From Zerene cesonia (Eukaryota; Arthropoda; Insecta; Lepidoptera; Pieridae), in assembly GCF_012273895.1 (NCBI RefSeq), contig NW_024045134.1, positions 2,542,001 to 2,606,000 of the forward strand: DNA of 64,000 nucleotides. The letters run 5' to 3'. The notes under the pieces were generated by a model that saw only the letters and a program-made list of their open reading frames with translations, was not told where the DNA came from and did no database searches. Below, in pieces: positions 34,401 to 45,314 of the stretch; positions within the stretch are counted from its first letter, which is position 1; the number at the start of each line of letters is the position of its first letter. Made by a program: the position numbers and the translations under genes.

Positions 34401-36419
34401 AGCGGGCAACTGAGCTGGTGGTTCGCCTAATGGTACGCTATCACCACCGCTCATGAACATTCGCAGAATTAGTGCTTCTGCGAATGCATTGCCCGCTTTA
34501 AAGAGGAAAGGGAATAAGAAAACTATGACGTCTGTCCTGAGAAGGATGAGGAAAAAGACACGGGGATATTATTATTTGTGTGTCCTTTCCGCACGTGCAG
34601 AATCGGAGTGGTGGCAGCAGGTGCGCACGAGCGGCGCGGGCCCGGCGCGGCACCGGCACGCGGGCGCGCTGCACGACGCGCGCCTCTACGTGCACGGCGG
34701 CCAGTGCGACCTGCGCGACTGCGCCGACCTGTGGCACTACGACACCAGTACGTATATTGTTTAACTGTATATGTTATAGTAAAAGTCGTTCGTTAGATAT
34801 ATATATACACTTACTGTATTTACTATATTTTCTTAACAAAATTTAAATTGAAAGTGATACAAAATGATACAAAATTTGACTTTTTCGTACCCCTTTTAAT
34901 TAAAATGGTGTTTTTTTATTACATAGTCTAGAAACGATCGTTAGCGATAGGCTCGCTTGCACACATTATTTTTTGTCTTTTGTCTATTTTTTTATAATGG
35001 ATTACCTATATAAAGCGTAACACGAATGTGCGCAGTATCGCGCGTGTGGACGCAGGTGCGCACGCCCGCCAAGTGCTCGCCGAGCGCGCGCAGCGGCCAC
35101 GCGGGGCTGCGCGCGGGCGGACACCTCTACATCTTCGGGGGGGAGGCCGCCGGACACCCCACCAACGAGCTGTGGCGGTTCCACTTCGGTAATTACCTGC
35201 ACTTATATGTTATGCAAGGTTTTGTATGTTACTAGATGATAGATTGGGGGGAGCATTCAAATGCCCATCATATTGGGTCTTCCCGTTAGGTAAAGATATT
35301 TCCCCCGACATAGTGTAGCCTGTGTCACTCTCTCACTTATCTTCGGACACACAAATCATATAAAATAGCTGCATTGCTACTTAATAGAAAGGCAAACAAG
35401 CAAGCGAGCAGACGAACACTTGCATTTATTATTTTAGTACAAAATAAACATATTCACACTTTATTTGTTTGTGATACAATTATGAAATAACATTTATTTC
35501 CGTTCCAGCGACGGAAACTTGGGAGCGCATTATACACACACTGAAATGGCCGTCCGCCCGCGTGGACTGCCGCGCGCTGCTGGTGAGCGCCCCCTGCGGC
35601 CGGCGCGCCCCCGCCTCCGCCCCCGCGCCCTCCTTCTCCTCTCCCGCCCCCGCTCCCCCGCCGCCCCGCGCCGAGCCGCCCGCCGGCTTCTTGCGCGAGA
35701 TCTCGAAGCTCTCCTCCTTCCACATCCGCCGCGCCGCCCGCTGCTCCTACAGCGTGCTCGGCGACCAGGACTCCACCGAAAGCCTCATCAGGGAATCCGC
35801 TTCCCTCTCCAAGTCCCGCTCCGCTTACATCATCGACGAGCGCCAGCCGGCCGACGGCGGCGAGAGCCCCAAAGAAGGAACCGTCCCAGAACAGTGCGTC
35901 GTGTCCAGAGAACCGATATCCGTTCCGGATTTTGCGGACATGGTCCTGCCGACACCGGTTCTGTCCCCCATCGAGGCGACGAAGCTAGTCTACCTAGATT
36001 CGGAGGAAGAGGAAGACTTGAAGCTAAAGAGAATAGAGAAAACGACCGTCCTGCCGAAATCAGCATCCGTCAAATTCACCAAAATCCCTGTGACCGATAA
36101 AAATGATGATGAAGGGGAGTTGTCGACGTCCGATTACGCGAGCGCTGAGAAGGTCAACCGTCCGAACAGAGCGTCTTTGGGTTTCAGCAACCCACATTAT
36201 TTAGGGCCGGACATTAGAAATCTAGGGTCAGCCATGACGCCTGACTCTGGTGTTGGAGGGGGGGACATCGAGTTACAGGATATGAGTGAAAGGCGGTCTA
36301 GAAGTGAACCCAGGAATGGGGAAACCCAGCTGTATTTGCTTCTGGTGGGGGGGAAGGAGCCGCCGCACCGGGCTCTGTTGCAGAGTCCCCTCTCCATGTG
36401 GACCTATCGGCTGCTATGA
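31436..36419 (+). CDS. Kelch-repeat protein with long disordered C-terminal tail
   Basis: Six plus-strand exons: 31436-31595, 32964-33118, 33579-33783, 34601-34747, 35036-35188, 35509-36419. GT/AG junctions and phases (1,0,1,1,1) join cleanly to 576 aa ending at TGA. Exons 1-5 each encode about one kelch blade: a GG pair after a hydrophobic strand (YVYVLGG, LYVFGG, LLIYGG, LYVHGG, LYIFGG) and a downstream Trp (FW, LW, LW, LW, LW). A sixth partial blade opens exon 6 (TWERI). Residues from about 300 on are Pro/Ala/Ser-rich, then acidic (DSEEEED), with no domain I recognise. Kelch propellers are protein-binding platforms; no BTB, F-box or enzyme domain is visible, so the role is unknown. ATG lies 3 bases after a plausible acceptor (CAG at 31430-31432), so a 5' UTR exon upstream is likely and an upstream coding exon cannot be excluded. 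Resembles Rab9-effector/tea1-type kelch proteins in layout only. Confidence 0.85.
31875..32000. repeat. Repeat C fragment in kelch intron 1
   Basis: 'ctaaaatgggactaaattac' followed by 'aacgaaaggattacgccaat' and 'gtttaaaacccacacagaca' in the repeat C order. Diverged. Confidence 0.45.
32322..32506 (+). mobile_element. Lep1-type Helitron in kelch intron 1
   Basis: CCTACTAATATTATAAATG start, body with a small loss after 'gaaccgattg', 3' hairpin 'gcgggtgaaaccgcgggg' and a TTAG end (CTAG mutated). Confidence 0.75.
32706..32910 (+). mobile_element. Helitron 5'-end remnant in kelch intron 1
   Basis: Starts 'tcctactaatattaaaaatg' like the Lep1-type copies but diverges after 'cgaaagtttgtgacaatgg'; keeps 'tttcacgaaactactgaacg'. 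The 3' end is not recognisable before exon 2 at 32964. Confidence 0.45.
33178..33375 (+). mobile_element. Lep1-type Helitron in kelch intron 2
   Basis: Complete: TCCTACTCATATTATAAATG start at 33178, 'gttgctctttcacgcaaaaa', hairpin 'gcaggtgaaaccgcgga', CTAG at 33372-33375. Confidence 0.8.
34391..34560 (-). repeat. Retroposon family B, 3' half, in kelch intron 3
   Basis: 'gtcatagcgggcaactgagc', 'gtggttcgcctaatggtacg' and 'gcattgcccgctttaaagag' in family B order on the minus strand. It ends 40 bases before exon 4. Confidence 0.6.
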
Positions 36420-36455
36420 ATGTAGTATTATTTAGTATTTTACTATATATTTTGA

Positions 36456-36461
36456 ATTAAA
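36456..36461 (+). other. Candidate poly(A) signal of the kelch gene
   Basis: ATTAAA 37 bases after the stop codon, followed within 20 bases by a GU-rich stretch ('cggatgtttc'). Other hexamers lie farther downstream, so the true 3' end is uncertain. Confidence 0.35.
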
Positions 36462-38838
36462 CACTCGGATGTTTCAAAGTATGACAAAGGAAAAGTTATA
36501 TTACAAATTTTCCGGTAGCCACTGGTCATTTTGATCTTTTAGATATTTTATATCTAAAGTGTTTAATATCAAAATGTATATCTATTTAACTCACAAAATG
36601 CTCATGAAACAGTATTTTTGCAGATCTTATGAATGCATTGTGTGTTATTTTCTAGCAAACAGTGATTGATTAATTATGGAAAATGCTATAGATTTACAAC
36701 TATTTTAATATATATAATAATTGTTTCAATGTTATTTTGTTAAATTATTATTATGACTTTTTTTATTAAGTGCTTGAGTTATTTTATTAATGTTTTATAA
36801 TTACGCTTCATTTTTACGTTTCCGTTTGTTTCTTGATGTCTTTTGGAACAATTTGGACAATTGTCAACATTTCAAAATTTTAAACAACATATTCATTTAA
36901 TTTTAATCAAAACTACATCAGAATCACAGCATCCTTCATTCATCTTAAAAATTATATTATTCTCAAACGTCTTAAGCGCCAAATGACGTCACTCACTATT
37001 TCTTATGCTTCTTTAGTTAAAAAAAAAACAAACTTGTCAGTTCGGCATCTTTAATCCAGCGAATGTATAAACTCATCACAACATTTTTAACCTCTATTTA
37101 TTTTCTCTTAATTTAGGCGACACAGAAACGGCGTCTTTCTTTCAGTCCTATAAAAAGTAATTTCTTGAACAATATGAGGAAATACTCATTATTTTCAATT
37201 TGCAATGTTTAGTTCTACATGAATATAGTACCTGTTTATCTACACATCGGTACCTAAGTGTTATAAGTTTTTTTAATATTAGTTTAAATAAGTATTAATG
37301 AAGCAGCTATTGAATTTGTTAATTGTCACATTGATTTAACTATTTTATATAATATTATCTTTGTTTATAGATTGTCCCTAAAACTTATGGTTTTATAAAA
37401 CGCATTTTCGTAAGAATACTCATAGTCCTCGATGCATTTTTTTTTCATTAGATGTTTTAGAGTTCTGAAATTTATGTTTACGCCTTAACTGGCTACCCGC
37501 CCATTTTTGCCACTCGCACGCGTGCTAACGTTCAGGGCTGGTTTTAGAGTCACGCTGACAGCCGAAACGTGTGAACCTCTATGCTCACGCTGAGACCTAC
37601 ACTTTATTCTAAAACGCATCATAGAGGTACATACGTTTCAGCTGTCAGCACCGACGGCCGGCGTGCCGTCGTGACTATAACCAGCTTAAATTATATGAAA
37701 TAGTATAACAGTACGGGCTTATATTGTGTTTATAGATCCGCCCGCAACGTCCGCATTAGAGAAGCGATATGGGCCGGCTGCGCTAGGGATGTAAACAGAG
37801 TTAGGATATAAATTTTTAGGGTTTTATTATTTAAGCATTTTTTACGTAATTATCGTATACAAAAGTTTAAGTCCCATTGATATTACATTTTATATTATCT
37901 TAAGAAATAGATTTCACTTGGCGCATAATAGAGAATCTCCCTTAAGACTCGCATATAATCGGTGTGATAAAAATTGTTATCATCCATCACAGCTACGTTA
38001 TATTGTGTGTGAATACTTAGAACTTTATAGGATCAGGGAGTCGGGGTCGGTTCTGCGTTCTCACCTTCACCGTTCACACCCATTGCCTGTTCCAATTTGG
38101 CAGAACAGTTTAATGGTATGAAACATCGGATGTTGATGATAACTGTACGGTTGGCGACACACACGACCCTACAGCGTTTTAACCAGTACTTCTGTTGCTA
38201 TTTCTTCGTGGAGGACTGTACGTAATCTCCCACCACGCAAGCGCAAAGATCTAATCATCACATAGGAGTTAATATTATGTTAAATAAATGTCCACTTTCT
38301 ATTTTCAAATATCGTAGCTTTTTGTAGTATTCGTTAAATGGTATTTATTATATTTGTTGTTGCTAGATCACCGTTTCATTTTCTATACCGATCCCGTGCG
38401 AACTGATTGAAATTAGTTTGTTTGTAGGTCAGCGTCAAAGAGAATGGTAAACTGTGCCAATTGATGTTGGGATTTTATATTTTATTATAAACATGACTGT
38501 AAAGAAATTTACTAATATAATTTAAGTGCAATATGTGTGTACGTTTATTTGTAAATATAATTTTGTTCAATGTTATTATTTTAAATATCAGGCAATATCG
38601 ATGAAGCGTTTAGTTATATTGTTTTCATGATAGGCCTACAGTTGATTCCAATGTGAGACAATGTTAATAAACCGGATTATGAAAGTATTTCTCTGATTTA
38701 ATTTGTTGTCTTGTCCTTATCCAATATTAAGAACGCTAAAGCGTGTGTGATAACCGATAAATATGTTTCCTTTGAATGGACCGAGGATCCGGCGTGATAC
38801 AGTACAGTTTGGCGGTTGAGTGTATCTTTATATAATCT
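36462..38838. other. 3' flank and intergenic sequence with a decayed MITE holding a foldback
   Basis: No gene seen. About 37385-37875 is a decayed relative of the 8791 MITE, interrupted at 37534-37686 by an imperfect palindrome (see findings). An AATAAA occurs near 38667. The rest is AT-rich and unassigned. Confidence 0.45.
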
Positions 38839-38839
38839 A

Positions 38840-39003
38840 TACTAATACTATGAAGTTGAACAGTTTGTTTGTTTGTTTGAACCTACTAATCTCAGGAACT
38901 ATTGGTCCAATTTGAAAAATACTTTCAGTGTTAGACGGCCCATTTATTGAGGAAGGCTATAGGCTATATGTGTACCACGGGTGAAGCCGGGGCGGACCCG
39001 CTA
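38840..39003 (+). mobile_element. Helitron-like element, second family
   Basis: Starts 'tatactaatactatgaagtt', contains 'ctcaggaactattggtccaa' and 'gaggaaggctataggctata', ends 'gaagccggggcggacccgctag'. Counterpart of the minus-strand 10614 copy. Confidence 0.6.
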
Positions 39004-39216
39004 GTAAAATATTATTGTGTTGTATTTAATTAAGATAATAATTACGTATATTTATTTTTACTGGAAGTTTTTAGTTTCAAGATATTCTGTTATAACATTA
39101 ATAACAGCTATTTGATCCACCCACTACATCGAGCATCGAAAAATACTTCTGATTACGATACTATAAAATAAAACACAAATCCATCAAAAAATTATTATAT
39201 ATTTAAATAATTATGA

Positions 39217-39222
39217 TTTATT
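39217..39222 (-). other. Candidate poly(A) signal of DIP1-like gene
   Basis: AATAAA on the minus strand 135 bases beyond the stop codon at 39357, the first canonical hexamer in that direction. Confidence 0.4.
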
Positions 39223-39356
39223 ATATTTCATCGTACCATCGTCAAAAAGCGAGGCGTAACTTCATATGTCGATAAGTCATGAATAAAATTGAACTTATTT
39301 AGGTCCTAAATACATCTAGATTATAATAAAACCTTAGGATATACAACAATTAACAT

Positions 39357-42300
39357 CTACTGATCGAACGTGACACCGAAGAGCGAGGTGCAAGCGGCGA
39401 TGGCGGCTTGCTTCCTTGCCTCCTTCTTGTTTTTACCTGAAACATTATCTTCAAATTACTGATAATGATGATTTATTTCATTATTATATACTAGCTGCGC
39501 CCCATGGTTTCTCCGTGTAAGTCTGTATCCCGTAGGAATATCGGGATAAAAAGTAGCCTTTATGTTATATCAGTTGTCCAACTGTCTACGTACCAAATTT
39601 CATTGGAATCGGATCAGTAGTTTTTGCGTGAAAGAGCAACAAAAACACACACATCCTTACAAACATTCATAATGCAAAGGATTGTGGGGTTATAAAATTA
39701 TTTGTTACTAGACCCTCGTGCCGGCTCCGCCCAGATATAAAAATATTTTTGTTTCCAAGGGAGCATTTAAATCGGGACAAAAAGTATCCTATCACCCAAT
39801 GCTAGTTGATAGCATACCCTGCACAGCATACCCTATGTCTGTTACTACTAAACGGATAGTGATGAAATTTGGTACTAAGATAGCTTGAGATCTGAGAATG
39901 GATAGCATAGGTTTTAACCCGGGAATCCAACAGGCGCGGGAAGTACTCGGGTTTTTCATTGACTTTGCGGGAAAACGTCAGAGCTTTTATAAAAATAGTA
40001 ATCGCAGGTTACATTCAGCGTGATATATCACTAATATGGGTACGAATTGGGCCAGCTCGCACCGGGGAAGTACCACACCCCCACAGAAGACCGGCGTGAA
40101 ATAGCATTCTGCTGTGTTTCATTTGTTCATTGGTAGAGCCGGAGGCGCGTATCCTCTTCTTTACCCTACCCAGACCTTTCCCTTATTCCTCTCTTCAATT
40201 ATTTCCTAATCCTTTTCCAATTTGCAGTCGGCAATCCATTTGGAGAGGCGTAAAGTCTTCAATCGACCTTACTCCTCTCTAAATATTCATGGGCGGTGGT
40301 AGCGCTTACCATCAGGCGACCCACCAGCTCTATTGCCGACTGTGACATAAGAAAAAAAAAGAAAATATCGCTAATAATGATCTCCTATCGCCCACCGGTG
40401 CCCACGAAGGTGGCGCCGTCCACGTCGATCGCCATCTTGTACTCGTAGTTCTGCGGGCGGTCGCCCGTGCAGGCGAGCACGCGGTACAGCGTGCGCGGGC
40501 GCATGTACGTGAGCAGCATGCACGGGTGCATCGCGCCCGCGCCGCTCGGCACCTCGCTGCGCTGCTTCGCCGCCTTCGCGCCCCTCGCCCCCGCCGCGCC
40601 CCCGCTCGCCGACCCGCACTCCGCCTCCGACGACACCTGTAACGTGTGACGTGGGTACCGGGTGACGCATGTATATATATTACCAGCTGACCCGGCAAAC
40701 GCTAGACTGCCTTACTCTTATTATTTTGGTGTATAAAGAATAGATGTTAACCGATTCTCAGACATCCTTCCTACTAATATTATAAATGTGGAAGTTTGTA
40801 AGGATGTTTGTGTGTTTGTTGCCCTTTCACGCAGAGACTGCTGAACCGATTGCAATGAAATTTGCTACGTAGACAGCTGGACAACTGGAATCATATATAG
40901 GTAAATCTTTATCCCGATATTCCTACGGAATATTGAATGAAACGATTGTCAGTTATAACAATCGTTTCATTCAATAGAATTATCAGAACTTCTCATGTGA
41001 CAAACGCAAAAATTATATATATATATATATACTTTTCAACTTTAAGTCAAAGATAAAAAAGTAAGGATTCAAAAAAACACAGTGTGCGCTCAGTGCACTC
41101 ACGGAGGCGGCGCTGGGCCGGAAGTGCGGCACGCGCAGGCCGGTGCCCTCCCACTCGCTGAACAGCTTGTGCAGCGCGAACGACGCCAGCTGGATCATCG
41201 GCATCGGCTCCTCCTCCGCGCACTCCATGCCCTCCTCGCCTGCGGGACACCTTGTATATACAGGCCATTTGCTTATGTCGTGCCACGCTAGCCCTCCTCT
41301 ATCTAACCACTATTCATTGCATTTCATAATTATATTTTTTTTATATTACAATTTTTATTTATATGCTATAGTCGGCAATGCAGCTGGTGTGTCGCCTGAT
41401 AGTAAGCGCTACCACCGCTCATCAACATTTGAAGAGGCGTAAGGTAATCGACCTTACGTCTCTTCAAATGGATTGTTGACTTCAAATTGGAAAGGGATAA
41501 AGGAAGGATTGACGAGAGGAATATAGGAAAGGACTGAGAAGGGTAAAGAAAAGGATGCGGGCCACCGGCTCCCCAACTCACCGAACGAAACACAGTCAAG
41601 TGAGGGGAGATAGTGTAAGACAAAAGACGGGACTAGCCCAGTTCGCTCATAAATCTTTGTTGTATAGCAGCGATTGTGACCTATAAGGACACAATGGGGC
41701 ACATTAGGTTACAATGGGCCACAACGGGACACATTGGTACACACCCGTCGCGTCGGCGGCGGCGTTGGCGGCGGTGGCGGCAGCGTTGGACGCGGCCTGC
41801 TGGTCCTGCAGGCGGCTGAGGCGGCTGATGATCAGCTCGCGGATGGCCAGCTCGGCCGCCGCGTGCCGCGCGTTCGCCTTCGTCTCACCTGCAGACGTGA
41901 CATAACAAATTATTATACAAAATTTGAAAAATTTGAAAAAATTGCAATCAATAGAGACATAGTTATTAACGACGTACTATTTGTGTGTGTGTGGGGGTGG
42001 GGGGGGACCACGACTCCATGTTAAAATAAAATGCGATCATATGACAAAAAACACAAAGGAACCACTTCAATCGATTGAATAGCCAGTTATCGAGTAACAA
42101 AAAAAAAAAAATACAGACAAATTGAAATATATAGTGTATCTGAATGTGCAACACATCATGGGTCTGTGATAAGAGAATCTGGAAAACAAATCAAGACTTA
42201 AATATAGGGATACAACTCACCAACCCCCTTGAAGGTCTTGCCCTCTACCGTGACCTCAGCACAGAAGCACGTGTCTGTTGATTTGTAAAATTGCTTATCT

Positions 42301-43936
42301 TGCACCGGCTCCACTTTGAACACCTGAAGATTATAAAACCAGTACTCTATACTGTATACATTTGGAAGTCGAGCACGCTTCGGCACGAATTGGGGTCAGC
42401 ATTCAAATGATCATTGATAAAGCTTACATTACTTATATGTCAAAATCAGTTTTTAGTTATGCGTTTTCCCTAGTTAAAACTAGTTATAACCATTGGTACA
42501 ACCAGTTCTGACTGGGGAAAAGGGCTTTCAAGCAGAAAACACTTGACTGCAACATATTATGCAATAATATCGTTACTACATAGTTGTGAAGATGGTGTCT
42601 CGAGCTGTAACTACCCACCAACTGTTCCCCAGGCATTATCTCGTTGAGCACCATCAGGGCGCTCTTGGGCGTGAGAAGTTTCCTCAGGTTCTGGTTCTGT
42701 CGACGGCGCCGCTCTTTGTTAGAGATTCTTTTAACTGAAATGTGGTGAAAATGTTATAAATATTATTATAAATATCAATTAATATTATATTGTAATTATA
42801 TTGGAAATATCAATTAAAGATTATGTTCCAATACAACTGGAATGGTCTTCAATAAGATGGATGGATGGAACAACCTGATTAAAGTGGCCGCTGGTGATTG
42901 GTTGTTTTGGAAATCTTTGAGGGAGGCTTATGTCCAATAGTGGGCATCCCAAAGGGCTGAACCGCCGCTACAACGATCTCTAACAGGCAACCCAAATCAC
43001 TACATAGTATAAAACAAAGTAGCTTCTCTCTCTTCAGCTCTGTCTCTATGTATGCTTAAATCTTTAAAACTATACAACAGATTTTGATGGGGTTTTTTTA
43101 ACAACTAAAGTGATTCAAGAATTAAGAGGAAGGTTTAAATGTATAATAACATCTATTAAACTACTCCGAACCAGCAATCTTATTATATTAATTGATTTTG
43201 CTGATGCATTTAAGATTTCTGTAAATTTCATTTTTTTATATTGTAAGAATAATGTAATATTTACCTCCTTGCATTTTCTTCATCCAGGAAGGCTTTTGTT
43301 CCGACACCTCATTCATGTCATGGTCTTCCTCCATACTATCATTTAGCCCCGTCTTTCAAAGAAGAGTTAACTTAATATACTTGTTCACATGATAAACTGT
43401 TTTTCTTAATACTTAAAAAAAATATTTTTAAATCACCAAACTAACTAATATAAGCATAAATCTCTCGAACGAGACAAGCAACTTTGTTGAAGTTTGGTTG
43501 TTCATTTGAGCACACATCTTAAGAACTACTGGAATTTTCTTACGCACAGTTCTAGAAAAAAAAATACTGTTTCTACCTACTGTTTTCATTACAGAATATG
43601 TGTTGCCCAAATAGAAACAAAGTTATATCTTAATATAGATTATGTATCACATTGTTTTTCCGCGATGGACTCCTAAACTACTCAATTATATTCATCCGAC
43701 TTAAATGAAAGGAAAGTTTTTATTATATATTTCAATTATGATAAATGACTACCCGGGCGGAGCCGGGGCGTGGAGCTAGTTATGTACTAGTAATGTTTTA
43801 ATGCTCTACCGATCATACTGTCTCAATCTCACACACAAACTAACTACATCATACTCACAGGCTGCTCCGGCGTATACTGCTCCGACGCCTGCTGGTTCTG
43901 CACGCCGTGCGACACGAACTGGCGTGAGTCAGCCAT
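39357..43936 (-). CDS. DIP1: Double-stranded-RNA-binding protein, DIP1-like
   Basis: Eight minus-strand exons: 43936-43859, 43352-43265, 42734-42619, 42323-42221, 41888-41745, 41239-41103, 40636-40396, 39436-39357. All GT/AG, phases agree, 328 aa. Two dsRNA-binding domains are visible. The first (about 77-145) starts PKSALMVLNEIMPGEQL and ends in the alpha-2 helix KANARHAAAELA. The second (about 255-325) runs from MHPCMLLTYMRP through FVGTGKNKKEARKQAA, with the basic KKxAxK-like RNA-contact motif. The linker carries IQLASFALHKLFSEWE, a segment I recall from insect Disconnected-interacting protein 1. No deaminase domain follows, so it is not ADAR. A basic run before dsRBD1 (KERRRRQ) could be a nuclear signal. 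DIP1 binds dsRNA and is nuclear in Drosophila (family knowledge). Codons in exons 5-7 are strongly GC-biased. Gene name is inferred by memory of the family; the two-dsRBD call is firm. Confidence 0.85.
39489..39672 (-). mobile_element. Lep1-type Helitron in the last DIP1 intron
   Basis: CTAG at 39489 followed by a decayed hairpin ('ctgcgccccatggtttctcc') and intact body to 'catccttacaaacattcata'. Minus orientation, the same strand as the host gene. Confidence 0.65.
39705..39930 (-). mobile_element. Helitron-like element, third family, in DIP1 intron
   Basis: Starts 'actagaccctcgtgccggct', contains 'tttaaatcgggacaaaaagtatcctatcac' and 'actaaacggatagtgatgaaatttgg'. Related to the 18540-18715 remnant. 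Confidence 0.45.
40035..40365 (+). repeat. Retroposon family B in DIP1 intron, poly(A)-tailed
   Basis: Plus-strand copy from 'gtacgaattgggccagctcg' to 'ctattgccgactgtgacat' and an A-rich tail at 40350-40365. It ends about 30 bases from exon 7, antisense to the gene. It belongs to a variant subfamily ('gcagtcggcaatcca', 'gaggcgtaaagtc') shared with 41365-41660. Confidence 0.7.
40769..40933 (+). mobile_element. Lep1-type Helitron truncated at its 3' end
   Basis: TCCTACTAATATTATAAATG start and body to 'cgatattcctacggaat', then the sequence switches to a perfect 19-bp hairpin (40931-40976); the usual GC hairpin and CTAG are absent. Confidence 0.7.
41365..41660 (-). repeat. Retroposon family B variant in DIP1 intron
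   Basis: Minus-strand copy: 'agtcggcaatgcagctggtg' at the 3' end, 'caccggctccccaactcacc' in the middle. An internal inverted repeat ('aagaggcgtaaggt'...'accttacgtctctt', 41433-41466) marks a local rearrangement relative to other copies. Confidence 0.6.
42365..42405 (+). repeat. Retroposon family B, 5' head fragment
   Basis: 'aagtcgagcacgcttcggca' then 'cgaattgggg', matching the 5' end of the 19441 copy; nothing more of the element follows. It lies 40 bases upstream of DIP1 exon 4's acceptor. Confidence 0.55.
42855..42965 (+). pseudogene. RTE-like retrotransposon C-terminal coding remnant
   Basis: One plus frame reads DGWNNLIKVAAGDWLFWKSL then REAYVQ and a stop, the usual C-terminal peptide of lepidopteran RTE-type LINEs (W..L..VA..W......REAYVQQW). 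The frame is broken upstream. It lies in DIP1 intron 2. Confidence 0.5.
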
Positions 43937-44899
43937 TGGTCAAGTGCATCATACCACAGATTAGACAAGGGACAACTGTTGATACTCTATGAAAATGTCT
44001 TTGAAGGGATTTTCACATAAATGTGGTAATATTGAAGCAAAATAAGCCAATATGGAGGTCTTCAGCCAGGGGAAAACATAATTTTTGGCAATTGGAATGG
44101 AAAACAAAATGGTCACAGCATCGCTGATTTTCTCTTGAAATGGGAAAATACTTAAATGACTATGCAGACACTTTAAAGGAAAATCATCAGACATATATAG
44201 GAATATACACTGTAATAACATAATAATGTGGGAAATTATAAATGAAAACGGATTGGGCAGTATTGTCTATCAGGGTTGATGCACAAACCATAAACCATGT
44301 GTCTAGAATGTCATACACTCAGTGATATTGCACCAACTTCCTCACAATTAGCATTTCATGAATATAATGTAAAAACCACAATTCATGGAGCAAAGGAATG
44401 TATAATGAATCTGAATAAAGTATAAAATATCTATGAAGAGACTAGAGAAATTGTCTTCAACACCAGCTGATTTAATTAATTCAACGATTATCAAGTTACT
44501 TTACGGTTAAAAAGTTGTTTTTAGTGTCTGCTTTTCGGGACAACTGAATGTGAAACAATGTTACAATACCAGTGAGCTATCACATCCTAGAGACTCGGGC
44601 AGCTTAAACTAATTGGTGAGGACCTCTTAAGCACATAAGATATCATGTCTTATGTACAAAATTGGATCTCTGTCGACAATCACCCTGCAAGAGATCCGTG
44701 TCTGTGCATTTATAATAATTTATGGTTGTGTTGCCACTTTGAAATGATGTTTTTGCACAAAGAATTCATTGGATACAATTAATTTAACGAATTTAACAAG
44801 GCTCAGATTGTCCATTTCAGATGTAAAGCTTTTCATATTAGATTTTCAGAAATGATGTTACATTTCTGCTGTCGCTTTGAATGAATAATACAAAATTGA

Positions 44900-45210
44900 A
44901 GTTATACAATGTTTGGCATGGTTACCGATTGGATGGGTGACCATGTATTTGTGCAGTTGTTTATATGAATATTGATGGAAACCTCAGAATTCGTCGTGTC
45001 GCGAGTTCGACTCGCGATACGACGAACTGAACTTGATTTTTATTTAATTTCACAAAACTGCTTAAATATATATTTCAAACAACAACTAAATGTGGTTTAA
45101 TTGTAATCAGTGTATTACGTTTAAATGCCAGAGCAACTATACTGTTGCAGGGTGACTGATGACTTAGATGGCCCAGCACGGAAGGTTCTGCCCTATGCTG
45201 CACATAAAAT
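44900..45210 (+). repeat. Retroposon-like block with 5S-rRNA-like motif and hairpin
   Basis: Contains GGATGGGTGACC (44931-44942, as in 5S rRNA), a 17-bp-stem hairpin (44990-45026) with a TTCGA loop context, and 'gacttagatggcccagcacggaaggttctgcc'. The combination recalls the 3' region of lepidopteran LINEs. It lies upstream of the main DIP1 start, downstream of the candidate alternative first exon. Confidence 0.35.
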
Positions 45211-45276
45211 TAAAATAAATTATATACATTCAAAAACAAATAAATAATTTACTTAGGATAGAGAAACAATAAATAC

Positions 45277-45314
45277 CTGGACAGGACGCTGTTTCGCCAT
45301 TCTTAAAGCTTTAT
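45277..45314 (-). CDS. DIP1: Candidate alternative first coding exon of DIP1-like gene
   Basis: On the minus strand 'ttgcag' precedes 45314, then 14 bases and an ATG open MAKQRPVQ, followed by GTATTT as donor, ending in phase 0. The normal first exon (MADSRQF..., 43859-43936) also ends in phase 0, so joining this exon to the exon at 43352 keeps the frame. If joined to an acceptor before the normal exon it would be a 5' UTR exon with an upstream ATG. Confidence 0.35.

Noticed and set aside
35454..35725. Gly-rich minus frames opposite kelch exon 6
   Set aside because: Antisense shadow of the Pro/Ala-rich tail-coding sequence.
40330..40698. Arg-rich 122-codon minus frame and neighbours
   Set aside because: Out-of-frame shadow of the GC-rich DIP1 exon 40396-40636, whose correct frame continues the second dsRBD.
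39357..43936. ADAR (RNA editase) for the two-dsRBD gene
   Set aside because: The frame ends directly after the second dsRBD and no deaminase motif (HAE...PCxxC) is present in the window.
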